A DNA stretch of 5,137 nucleotides from Chamaesiphon sp. (GCA_020059425.1 JAGVCD010000273.1:1-5137); one strand, 5' to 3'. Counted from the first letter of the stretch, positions 1 to 5,137 are shown. The notes: generated by a model not told the origin, from the sequence alone. Numbers and translations are program-made.

Positions 1-566
1 TGCAAAACCACAACAATCGCCTGGGGACAAGTCCGACGGTATTCGATCGATACATTCCGCATCAGCATATTCAAAGCCGCTTTAGATGCTCGATAACCAT
101 ACCAACCACCCAGCTGATTATCCCCAATACTCCCGACCTTAGCCGAAATACTGGCAAAAACTGCCTGGTCAGATCTTTTTAGTACTGGCTGCAAATGCTT
201 AGCCCACAACACTGCGCTCACACTATTCACCTGAAAATAGCGCAACATTTGCTCAGTGCTAATTTGACGCAGACCCTTTTCAGGCTGCATCTCGCCATCA
301 TGCAGCAAGCCCACGCAGTTAATCACATAACGGAGATTGTTAGCCTGAAAAACTTGCACCGCTTGGGCAATTTGCTCTTCGACCGTTACATCTACTGCCA
401 AACAGCACAGCCGAGGATCATTAATTTTCAGCAATTCACAATCGGGGCGGCGGTAAGTGGCATAGACCAAATCCGTGCGGTGGCTAGCCAGGAAATACCG
501 CACAAACTCCAGACCAATGCCCTGGCCAGCCCCAATAATCAGCGTCGCGGTAGAATTTGCATCCAT
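1..566 (-). CDS. Short-chain dehydrogenase/reductase (SDR), C-factor/CsgA-like, 3' end cut by the window edge
   Basis: NAD(P)-dependent oxidoreductase with a Rossmann fold, probably cytosolic; the substrate cannot be told from sequence. I translated 188 codons from the ATG at 566-564 with no stop before the window edge. Visible landmarks are the dinucleotide-binding motif IGAGQGIG (G12, G16, G18), the acidic DVT at 59-61, NCVG at 83-86 (the usual NNAG position), N114, S141, and the catalytic YRASK (Y158, K162). The GGWYGYRASKAALNM stretch is typical of the CsgA-like SDR branch. R39/R40 after strand beta-2 would favour NADP(H), which is inference. Family members are usually about 235-250 residues, so roughly 50 C-terminal residues lie outside the window. 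The start follows the msrA stop by 6 bp, with AGGA four bases before the ATG, so translational coupling to msrA is likely. Family is confident; substrate is unknown. Confidence 0.88.
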   Translation of the reverse strand, partial: MDANSTATLIIGAGQGIGLEFVRYFLASHRTDLVYATYRRPDCELLKINDPRLCCLAVDVTVEEQIAQAVQVFQANNLRYVINCVGLLHDGEMQPEKGLRQISTEQMLRYFQVNSVSAVLWAKHLQPVLKRSDQAVFASISAKVGSIGDNQLGGWYGYRASKAALNMLMRNVSIEYRRTCPQAIVVVL

Positions 567-572
567 CACGTC

Positions 573-1229
573 CTAACTTTTCACCGACGCATCTGCCGGG
601 TAACAAACCTTAGTACCACCCAAACCGCAATAGCCTCCAGGATTCTTGGCTAAATACTGTTGATGATAGTCTTCAGCATAGTAAAAAATCGGCGCTGCTA
701 GAACTTCGGTGGTAATCTCACCTAACCCGGCTGCTGTTAATTCTTGTTGGTAAATTTCTTTGCTGTTTTTAGCCACCGCTAGCTGACTGTCATAGCAATA
801 AATGCCCGATCGATACTGAGTACCAGCATCATTACCTTGGCGCATACCCTGAGTCGGATTATGACTTTCCCAAAAAACTTGCAGGAGTTGTTGATAGCTG
901 ATTTTTTGCGGATCGTAGACCACTAAAACCACTTCATTATGGCCGGTCTGCCCAGAGCAAACTTCTTTGTAGTTAGGGTTGGGAGTGGAACCAGCTGCAT
1001 AGCCCACCGCCGTAATATAGACACCCTCTTGCTGCCAAAATTTACGCTCCACACCCCAAAAACAACCAGCCCCAAACATCGCTTGTTCCATTGTCGCGGG
1101 ATAGGGAGGCGCTAGCGGATTACCATTGACGTAATGAGTAGCCGGAATCGCCATTGCTTGCTGTCGCCCCGGCAAGGCATCGCTAGCACTGGGTACGGTG
1201 AGTTTCTTGTTGCCGAAAAGTCCGAACAT
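573..1229 (-). CDS. msrA: Peptide-methionine (S)-S-oxide reductase MsrA
   Basis: Reduces the S epimer of methionine sulfoxide, free or in proteins, back to methionine, with electrons normally coming from thioredoxin. The 218-residue product carries the MsrA signature GAGCFWG with catalytic Cys56, followed by the conserved [26 protein letters not shown] and GTQYRSGIY blocks. The C-terminal tail keeps two cysteines, C201 and C209, spaced as in E. coli MsrA (C198/C206), so it should use the three-cysteine relay. The N-terminal extension before Cys56 (FGLFGNKKL...ALPGR...VNGNPL) is the form usual in cyanobacteria and supports the ATG at 1229. No good Shine-Dalgarno precedes it; instead an imperfect inverted repeat fills the 30-bp gap to the kinase gene. 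It lies between the sensor kinase and the SDR on the same strand and is probably co-transcribed with them. Confidence 0.96.
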   Translation of the reverse strand: MFGLFGNKKLTVPSASDALPGRQQAMAIPATHYVNGNPLAPPYPATMEQAMFGAGCFWGVERKFWQQEGVYITAVGYAAGSTPNPNYKEVCSGQTGHNEVVLVVYDPQKISYQQLLQVFWESHNPTQGMRQGNDAGTQYRSGIYCYDSQLAVAKNSKEIYQQELTAAGLGEITTEVLAAPIFYYAEDYHQQYLAKNPGGYCGLGGTKVCYPADASVKS

Positions 1230-1230
1230 G

Positions 1231-1260
1231 ATAGGTGTAATGTAAATAAATGACCCCTAT
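1231..1260 (-). repeat. Imperfect inverted repeat filling the hik2-msrA gap
   Basis: On the coding (minus) strand ATAGGGGT and ACACCTAT can pair at 7 of 8 positions around a 14-base loop. The 5' arm begins on the last base of the kinase stop codon and the 3' arm ends two bases before the msrA ATG. No T-run follows, so this is not an intrinsic terminator. If it folds, it would lie directly against the msrA start codon, which has no clear Shine-Dalgarno. Any function in RNA processing or translational control is inference. Confidence 0.35.
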
Positions 1261-2501
1261 TATGATAACGCAGCCGCCAGAGGGAGGAGTACCGTGAATT
1301 TGGTACCAGGCATTTTAGGGTTCTGATCGATCGGACTGCTGACTTCGATCGTCCCACCCATTTGCTCAACTAGTTCCTTGGCGATCGATAGTCCCAGACC
1401 AGTCCCCGGAATCTGACCCTGAGCTTGTGCCCCTCGATAACTACGTTGAAATAAGTTCGGTAGATCCGCCGCCGCAATCCCCAAACCAGTATCACTAATG
1501 GCGATCGATAACTGATGTGGTAATGGTTGCACTTGAACCTCAATGCCACCGCTAGGAGTGTACTTGAGAGCATTATCAATCAAATTTCCCAACACTTCTC
1601 GCAAAGCACCGCTACTTGCCATCGCTAATGGTAATTGCAGCGGAATATAGGCTTGAAAAGATAACTGCTTTTCCTGGGCAATCTCGGCGGCATTAGCCAA
1701 AATTGGTTCTAGAATCGCGGGTAACGCACAGGGCTGCAACTGCAGACTAGAAGATGGTAGCAGAGATAAAGGAGATGATTGTCCAGGTAAAACAGGAGTT
1801 TCAGAGGGTTCTAGCGAAGAATCTAACTGTTGCAACAATTCCTTGAGATGCTCACTCTCTCGCAAAATATTACTAGCCACTTGACGATTAGCATCTTCAC
1901 CAGGCAATCTTTTGAGCAACAATTTTCCGAAGGTATAGATGGCCGTCAGGGGATTACGCAGCTGGTGCAGCAAGTTATGTAATAGCTCTTGCTGACGACT
2001 ACGCCACTGCTGCTGTTCTTGCAAGGCTTGTTCTGCCCACTGCCGTTCTCGATCGATCACCAAAGCCAAGGTAATAGTCTGACCGACTTGCTCAATCTGG
2101 CTCCGCTCGCGCTTGTTCCAAGGTCGGTTCAGACGCATCGTCATCAGCAATCCCAAAATGGCACCTTCCGAAGTCAGAGGTTGAAAAAATTTCTGGGTGG
2201 ATTGCCGACGGGGAATAGCACTGCGATCTTGACCAATGGATTCGGATTGGGAAAGACGCAAGTAATTATCTGCAGGTAAAGACTTACTAGTAAGTGGTTC
2301 TAACCAGGGTTGACTATTCACCAATAATTTATTGGCCGGGGTTTCTGGATAAAACACCAGCGGCTCTAAACGCGGTTCTTGGCCGACAGGTACTTCTTGA
2401 GCCAGATAAATTACACCTAAATCTGCGCTCAAACTATTCGCCACCAGCATGAGCTGGGAACGACAAAGAGTAATGAATTCAGGACTATAGGAAGCAGACA
2501 T
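1260..2501 (-). CDS. hik2: Sensor histidine kinase of the Hik2 / chloroplast sensor kinase (CSK) type
   Basis: Soluble two-component histidine kinase, 413 residues, with no transmembrane segment. Residues about 1-150 form a divergent GAF-like sensor domain and 151-175 a glutamine-rich coiled linker. The dimerisation/phosphoacceptor helix has HQLRNPLTAI with phospho-acceptor His179. The catalytic domain follows: N-box LIDNALKY (N306, N310), G1 box DTGLG (337-341), F351 and G2 box GTGLGL (366-371). Residues 228-257 are a low-complexity Ser/Pro/Leu/Gln stretch. The H-box region resembles plant CSK, where the His is replaced, and C13 is the only cysteine in the sensor half. From memory, Synechocystis Hik2 (about 431 residues) has its key residues at about Cys19 and His185, the same six-residue offset at both sites. 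Hik2 reports plastoquinone/redox and salt state, signalling to Rre1 and RppA. The kinase call is certain; Hik2 orthology is likely. No strong Shine-Dalgarno precedes the ATG. Confidence 0.9.
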   Translation of the reverse strand: MSASYSPEFITLCRSQLMLVANSLSADLGVIYLAQEVPVGQEPRLEPLVFYPETPANKLLVNSQPWLEPLTSKSLPADNYLRLSQSESIGQDRSAIPRRQSTQKFFQPLTSEGAILGLLMTMRLNRPWNKRERSQIEQVGQTITLALVIDRERQWAEQALQEQQQWRSRQQELLHNLLHQLRNPLTAIYTFGKLLLKRLPGEDANRQVASNILRESEHLKELLQQLDSSLEPSETPVLPGQSSPLSLLPSSSLQLQPCALPAILEPILANAAEIAQEKQLSFQAYIPLQLPLAMASSGALREVLGNLIDNALKYTPSGGIEVQVQPLPHQLSIAISDTGLGIAAADLPNLFQRSYRGAQAQGQIPGTGLGLSIAKELVEQMGGTIEVSSPIDQNPKMPGTKFTVLLPLAAALS

Positions 2502-2574
2502 AATTGAATTGAGTCGGAGAAAATCAGCAGAACGGCATTGTACAGAAGTAGTACTTAAACAAATGTTAAGTTTT

Positions 2575-2588
2575 TATAAAATTTTATA
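2575..2588. repeat. Perfect 14-bp AT palindrome in the hik2 / DUF3155 divergent spacer
   Basis: TATAAAATTTTATA is its own reverse complement. It lies 74 bp upstream of the hik2 start and 180 bp upstream of the DUF3155-type start. A second, weaker dyad lies next to it: CTTAA and TTAAG at 2554-2570, separated by 7 bases. It could be a regulator site, a melting element or chance in AT-rich DNA; no known operator consensus was recognised. Confidence 0.35.
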
Positions 2589-2666
2589 CGCTAATTGGTC
2601 AGAAATCTTAGTTTTTTCTTTATGCCAAAGCATTTTCAAGCTATTTTGTTACCAATTTAGCAGCTA

Positions 2667-2695
2667 TTGAATTTTTGAAGCAAAGCGGATATGAT
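2667..2695 (+). promoter_or_regulatory. Predicted sigma-70-type promoter for the DUF3155-type gene
   Basis: A -35 box TTGAAT at 2667-2672 is separated by exactly 17 bases from a -10 box TATGAT at 2690-2695 (4/6 and 5/6 matches to consensus). Transcription would start near 2702 and give a leader of about 65 nt ending in the Shine-Dalgarno. The prediction rests on sequence match alone. Confidence 0.5.
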
Positions 2696-2752
2696 ATCGA
2701 CGGCTTTCAGAGCAATCATTACAACTGGGCGAGCACAAACTGGCACAGAGAA

Positions 2753-2760
2753 AAGGAGGT
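2753..2760 (+). promoter_or_regulatory. Full-length Shine-Dalgarno that fixes a TTG start
   Basis: AAGGAGGT is a complete complement to the 3' end of 16S rRNA and sits 7 bases before the TTG at 2768-2770. It is by far the strongest ribosome binding site in the window. It decides the start of the downstream gene in place of the in-frame TTG at 2675, which overlaps the predicted promoter. Confidence 0.85.
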
Positions 2761-2767
2761 AATTAGG

Positions 2768-3076
2768 TTGGCTAGAAGACGTAAACGCAAGAGCAGACGG
2801 CGGCAAGAGGGTCGAAGAATCCTGGAGCAAGTACCTCAGTATAGTATCGAAAGCGGCGAAGACAAACCTGTCACTGCGGCTAGACGATATATTCATACCG
2901 AAGGTATCGCCCCCCCAGCACTTCTATTAGTGAAGCGCAACGAACACACCACCGATAGATATTTCTGGGCAGAGAAGGGTCTCTTTGGTGCCCAGTATGT
3001 TGAAGAGAATCATTTTCTTTTCCCTAGTCTCAGAATATTGGAAAATCCTGAACCATCTTTGGTCGGCACCAAGTAA
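2768..3076 (+). CDS. DUF3155-type cyanobacterial protein of unknown function (TTG start)
   Basis: Product of 102 residues that I recognise as the DUF3155 family, known to me only from cyanobacteria and without an assigned function. Starting at TTG gives MARRRKRKSRRRQEGRR, a patch with 11 Arg/Lys among residues 3-17 that suggests contact with nucleic acid or another acidic partner. The core from about residue 21 to 92 has the family blocks VPQYSIESGE, KPVTAARRYI, PPALLLVKRNEHTTDRYFW (Y65, F66, W67), EKGLFGAQYVEENHF and LFPSLR. There is no signal peptide or membrane segment. The start is supported by an ideal Shine-Dalgarno seven bases upstream and by the family-like basic N terminus. The gene stands alone: divergent from the kinase gene, with its own promoter and a strong terminator 62 bp after the stop. 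The gene is confident; the role is unknown. Confidence 0.92.
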   Translation: MARRRKRKSRRRQEGRRILEQVPQYSIESGEDKPVTAARRYIHTEGIAPPALLLVKRNEHTTDRYFWAEKGLFGAQYVEENHFLFPSLRILENPEPSLVGTK

Positions 3077-3138
3077 TTCCCTCGCTCGTGGCTAGTTAGC
3101 AATAGCCTCAATCGTATTTGATTAGACCTGTGTTTAAT

Positions 3139-3176
3139 TAGGCTGAATTTTGTTGTAGCGCACAAAATTCAGTCTA
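3139..3176 (+). terminator. Intrinsic terminator of the DUF3155-type gene, possibly bidirectional
   Basis: A 15-bp stem (3139-3153 with 3162-3176, one G-U pair) closes an 8-base loop and is followed by TTTTT at 3177-3181. It lies 62 bp after the DUF3155-type stop and 12 bp after the stop of the convergent CCB1-like gene. It may therefore end transcription from both sides, although the run of U on the minus strand is poor. Confidence 0.82.
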
Positions 3177-3188
3177 TTTTTATGCGCA

Positions 3189-3710
3189 TTATGCGATGCT
3201 GTCTAAGGGCTCGATCGACAAAGTTTTTTCTAACACACTAAGTTCATCGCGATGACCAGTAACAGTGACAATTATCTGATTATCTCGATCGGCTAATTTC
3301 AGATTGACTTGTTCCGGGCGAGCAGCTTTTCTCCAATAAAAAAAGCCTGCCAAGGGTGCTAGAACTATCAGCAACAAGAACCCGTTACCGATCACCGGCA
3401 ACCAGTAACTCATCATCAAACCCATACATAAAAAACCACCAGCCGCCAAGCTGGTCAGAAAAATCGCCATAAACCAACTGGGGCTGACTAAACCCTCGTA
3501 AACCACACCGGCATCTTCGCTGACGGTTAATAGACGATAGGCGCGACCAGTCAAGTGTTCCTGAATCTTGGGCATGAAAGCATCGGCTGGCTCATTCAAT
3601 ACAAAAGAAAGCTGCTCTATTCGTTCTTTAACTGATGCTCGGATAAAAAATCCCAGACCAATAATCATTAATAGAGCGATCGCCGAAATAGAAATCAAAG
3701 CTGTACTCAC
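3189..3710 (-). CDS. CCB1-like cofactor assembly protein of complex C (cytochrome b6f heme ci attachment)
   Basis: Small membrane protein of 173 residues resembling the CCB1 family (cofactor assembly of complex C, subunit B; formerly DUF3529). In plants and algae this family works with CCB2-CCB4 to attach heme ci covalently to cytochrome b6 in the thylakoid membrane. Hydropathy shows three transmembrane segments at about 4-23, 80-103 and 106-126. A soluble part (24-78) lies between the first and second, with a soluble tail (about 127-173) that includes RPEQVNLKL and ITVTGHRDEL. The EGLVSPSWFMAIFLT stretch entering helix 2 is a conserved family feature. The GTG at 3710 is chosen because an in-frame TAG lies two codons upstream and no other start precedes helix 1. 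The Shine-Dalgarno is poor. It follows the Crp-like gene by 49 bp on the same strand. The family call rests on recall of the sequence pattern and on topology. Confidence 0.8.
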   Translation of the reverse strand: MSTALISISAIALLMIIGLGFFIRASVKERIEQLSFVLNEPADAFMPKIQEHLTGRAYRLLTVSEDAGVVYEGLVSPSWFMAIFLTSLAAGGFLCMGLMMSYWLPVIGNGFLLLIVLAPLAGFFYWRKAARPEQVNLKLADRDNQIIVTVTGHRDELSVLEKTLSIEPLDSIA

Positions 3711-3720
3711 AAGCTACTTG

Positions 3721-3739
3721 GTCCCGCTAGCATCGGGAC
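3721..3739 (-). repeat. GC-rich hairpin just before the CCB1-like GTG start
   Basis: GTCCCG and CGGGAC form a perfect 6-bp stem around a 7-base loop, 10 bases upstream of the GTG start on the coding strand. A further TTG/CAA pairing is possible across a 4-base bulge. No T-run follows, so it is unlikely to be a terminator. It may affect translation of the CCB1-like gene or mark an RNA processing site between it and the Crp-like gene; both are inference. Confidence 0.4.
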
Positions 3740-3759
3740 TCACCAACGAAAGGTCTATA

Positions 3760-4473
3760 TTAAAATATACTAGCTTCCAGAGCAGATATGTCAGGAATGG
3801 TCATTTTATCTGCCGATCGAATAATCAGACCATCTCGTTCCAACTTCGTTAAGACCCGGGTCACAGTTTCGCGAGCTAGACCACTCATGCTACTTAATTC
3901 TCGATGGGGAAAATTGGGAATCTCGGCGCCCTTGTCACTATTAATGTCTACACCTTGACCTTCTGCTAAAAACAACAGGGTATCTGCCACCCGCGCCGAA
4001 CTATTCGATTCCCGCAGTCGCAGACGGCGATTAATTTGGCGCAGACGACGACCCATCAACTGGGCGAGCTTAATGCCAGCTAGCGGCTCATTTTTTAGTA
4101 GTCGCACAAAATCTGCCGCCGGAATATTGGCAATAGTCACAGCCGTCAAACTCAACACATCGGTAGAACGGGGCGATTGCTCCAGAGCCGCCATTTCTCC
4201 CACAATTTCGCCCTTGCCAATAATGTTTAAAGTCACTTCTTTCCCATCGGCGTTGTAGGTACGAATTTTCAACCAGCCACTTAAAACAAAATAAACGGAA
4301 CTACCCCAATCATTTTCTAGTAGGATCATTTGGTTGGCCGGATGAGAGCGCACCACCGCCTGCTCTAGAGCTAACTGCCGCGCGGCTTCCGGCAACTCCG
4401 CAAAAAAAGCAGTGGTCTTCAGCAATTCTTGAATGCTGGAAGCCAGTGGCGGAGTATTGTATCGATCTTCCAT
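3760..4473 (-). CDS. Crp/Fnr-family transcriptional regulator with a cAMP-type pocket
   Basis: DNA-binding regulator of 237 residues. Residues about 15-130 form a cyclic-nucleotide-binding beta-roll, with phosphate-binding-cassette residues G92, E93, R102, S103 and T104 (GEM...PRST). These match the positions E. coli CRP uses for cAMP (E72, R82, S83), with one residue fewer between E and R. A long dimerisation helix lies at about 132-154 (LAGIKLAQLMGRRLRQINRRL). A winged helix-turn-helix follows, with recognition helix ARETVTRVL (R201, E202, R206), the same RETVxR pattern that reads TGTGA half-sites in CRP. It is not NtcA-like in the pocket and has no Fnr-type cysteines. The ATG at 4473 is preferred over an in-frame TTG at 4527, which adds a non-family tail (RYSVIFIHHFF) and overlaps a likely -35 box. 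It precedes the CCB1-like gene and is divergent from pgsA. Family is certain; ligand and targets are inferred. Confidence 0.93.
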   Translation of the reverse strand: MEDRYNTPPLASSIQELLKTTAFFAELPEAARQLALEQAVVRSHPANQMILLENDWGSSVYFVLSGWLKIRTYNADGKEVTLNIIGKGEIVGEMAALEQSPRSTDVLSLTAVTIANIPAADFVRLLKNEPLAGIKLAQLMGRRLRQINRRLRLRESNSSARVADTLLFLAEGQGVDINSDKGAEIPNFPHRELSSMSGLARETVTRVLTKLERDGLIIRSADKMTIPDISALEASIF

Positions 4474-4483
4474 AAATACCAAC

Positions 4484-4544
4484 TGTCTAAAAAAATGATG
4501 GATAAATATCACTGAATATCTAGTCAAATGTCTAAAATTCAGAC
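4484..4544. repeat. TGTCTAAAA direct repeats and a 15-bp dyad in the crp-pgsA divergent spacer
   Basis: TGTCTAAAA occurs at 4484-4492 and 4529-4537, start to start 45 bp; the three bases upstream agree at two of three positions. The second copy is half of a near-perfect dyad, GTCTAAAATTCAGAC (4530-4544), in which 6 of 7 pairs match. The copies flank the possible crp promoter, an arrangement that would suit an operator pair. No known consensus was recognised. Confidence 0.35.
4499..4527 (-). promoter_or_regulatory. Possible promoter of the Crp-like gene
   Basis: On the minus strand TTGACT (4522-4527) is followed after 17 bases by TATCCA (4499-4504). The -35 match is good (5/6) and the -10 match weak (3/6), which would suit an activator-dependent or weak promoter. 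Transcription would begin near 4492, about 20 bases before the ATG. Prediction only. Confidence 0.3.
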
Positions 4545-4574
4545 TTGTTTTCTACAACATGCCCATATTTTTGG

Positions 4575-4584
4575 AGTGATCACT
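4575..4584. promoter_or_regulatory. 10-bp palindrome AGTGATCACT just upstream of pgsA
   Basis: Perfect palindrome made of two abutting GTGA-type half-sites, the core that CRP-like proteins read, but without the 6-base gap of a standard CRP site. It lies 5 bases before the pgsA ATG and abuts the only Shine-Dalgarno-like bases (GGAG, 4573-4576). Binding by the neighbouring regulator is speculative. Confidence 0.25.
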
Positions 4585-4589
4585 GTTCT

Positions 4590-5105
4590 ATGAATTTGCC
4601 CAACTCGATCACCTGCTCACGGTTACTTGGTATTCCGATCGTTATTTATGGACTTTATCAATCGGCTCCAGTCTGGCATTGGGCATCATTCACTGTTTTT
4701 TTAATTGCTGCTGCCACTGACTGGCTAGATGGTTACTTAGCCCGGAAACTCAATCAAGTTACGGATCTAGGAAAATTCTTAGACCCGTTGGTAGACAAAT
4801 TATTGGTATTAATTCCCTATCTCATCTTAATTGAGTTGCAGTTGGTACCCGCTGTCGGGGTGAGTTTAATTTTGCTGCGGGAGTTGGTTGTTGCGGGTTG
4901 GCGCGTGAATCAAACCCAAATTAGCGGGGCTAATTGGTGGGGCAAGGCTAAAGCTGTAGTGCAAATGGGTTCGATCGCTCTCTTGATTATTCCCATCCCG
5001 GCGCTACAATTTTGGGGAATATTTGTTTTTTGGCTGGCAGTAGCAATCACCTTGATTTCTGGTGGTATTTATCTGCAGGCCGGACTAAAAACATCTAGAA
5101 GCTGA
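4590..5105 (+). CDS. pgsA: CDP-diacylglycerol--glycerol-3-phosphate 3-phosphatidyltransferase (PgsA)
   Basis: Integral membrane enzyme that makes phosphatidylglycerol phosphate from CDP-diacylglycerol and sn-glycerol 3-phosphate, the committed step to phosphatidylglycerol, the only phospholipid of cyanobacterial thylakoids. The 171-residue product has the complete CDP-alcohol phosphotransferase signature DxxDGxxARx8GxxxDxxxD at 44-69 (D44, D47, G48, A51, R52, G61, D65, D69). It opens with the family's NLPNSITCSRLLGIP, and hydrophobic segments lie at about 11-24, 28-42, 67-95 and 118-165. The ATG at 4590 is preferred over the in-frame TTG at 4545 because it places NLPNSIT right at the N terminus, as in other PgsA proteins; GGAG lies 13 bases upstream, which is rather far. 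Length is normal for PgsA. Phosphatidylserine synthase and other family members are less likely given the N-terminal motif. Confidence 0.94.
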   Translation: MNLPNSITCSRLLGIPIVIYGLYQSAPVWHWASFTVFLIAAATDWLDGYLARKLNQVTDLGKFLDPLVDKLLVLIPYLILIELQLVPAVGVSLILLRELVVAGWRVNQTQISGANWWGKAKAVVQMGSIALLIIPIPALQFWGIFVFWLAVAITLISGGIYLQAGLKTSRS

Positions 5106-5137
5106 TCTGTAAAAGCTTTACGGCTAAAAAGACCAAA

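Noticed and set aside
195..653. Plus-strand open frame of 152 codons
   Set aside because: It lies antisense to the SDR gene and the end of msrA, both of which have clear motifs; its translation shows no family pattern and no ribosome binding site.
1112..1579. Minus-strand open frames at 1112-1369 and 1370-1579
   Set aside because: Out-of-frame shadows of msrA and the kinase gene with no recognisable product.
1989..2279. Plus-strand open frame antisense to the kinase
   Set aside because: Low-quality translation with no start signals; the opposite strand has a complete histidine kinase.
2540..2554. NtcA-like site GTA...TAC upstream of hik2
   Set aside because: The gap is 9 bases rather than the required 8, so it is not a canonical NtcA box.
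2675..2767. Longer N terminus for the DUF3155-type protein from the TTG at 2675
   Set aside because: It would start inside the predicted promoter, lacks a Shine-Dalgarno, and adds 31 residues unlike the family; the TTG at 2768 has an ideal site.
2657..2896. Minus-strand open frame over the start of the DUF3155-type gene
   Set aside because: The plus strand carries the recognised family, promoter and Shine-Dalgarno; this frame has none.
3568..3852. Plus-strand open frame across the crp-CCB1 junction
   Set aside because: Antisense shadow spanning two genes and their gap, with no support.
4073..4258. Short plus-strand open frame inside the Crp-like gene
   Set aside because: Antisense shadow of a well-supported regulator.
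4474..4527. TTG at 4527 as the start of the Crp-like gene
   Set aside because: The extra 18 residues do not resemble Crp/Fnr N termini and the TTG forms part of a likely -35 box.
4545..4589. TTG at 4545 as the start of pgsA
   Set aside because: It adds 15 residues ahead of the canonical NLPNSIT start; the ATG at 4590 fits the family.
5107..5123. Hairpin after pgsA as a terminator
   Set aside because: The 7-bp stem is weak, the loop is only 3 bases and no T-run follows before the window ends.

Overview
The window reads as a piece of cyanobacterial chromosome. It carries a kinase of the Hik2/chloroplast-sensor-kinase type, a CCB1-like factor for cytochrome b6f assembly, and a small DUF3155-type protein, a family I know only from cyanobacteria. 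It also contains 13 copies of CGATCG, the core of the cyanobacterial HIP1 repeat (about one would be expected by chance), one of them inside a full GCGATCGC octamer. No mobile element, CRISPR array, tRNA or rRNA was seen, and gene spacing is tight.

Layout. Block 1 (1-2501, minus strand) is a likely transcription unit: hik2-like sensor kinase, then 30 bp, msrA, then 6 bp, and a short-chain dehydrogenase/reductase that runs off the left edge. Block 2 (2768-3076, plus strand) is the DUF3155-type gene, divergent from hik2 across a 266-bp spacer. It has its own good promoter, a full-strength Shine-Dalgarno and a TTG start. A strong hairpin terminator at 3139-3176 separates it from the convergent block 3. 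Block 3 (3189-4473, minus strand) is a Crp/Fnr-family regulator followed by the CCB1-like gene. Block 4 (4590-5105, plus strand) is pgsA, divergent from the regulator across 116 bp that hold several small repeats.

How the genes may work together. Several connect to the thylakoid and to redox state. Hik2-type kinases report the redox state of photosynthetic electron transport, MsrA repairs oxidised methionine, CCB1 helps attach heme ci to cytochrome b6, and PgsA makes the phosphatidylglycerol backbone that the photosystems need. Joint regulation is inferred from gene order only.

I see no clearly new multi-gene system. The points most worth a second look are the uncharacterised DUF3155-type gene, the lone N-terminal cysteine of the kinase, the kinase-msrA-SDR arrangement, and small inverted or direct repeats in three intergenic gaps.
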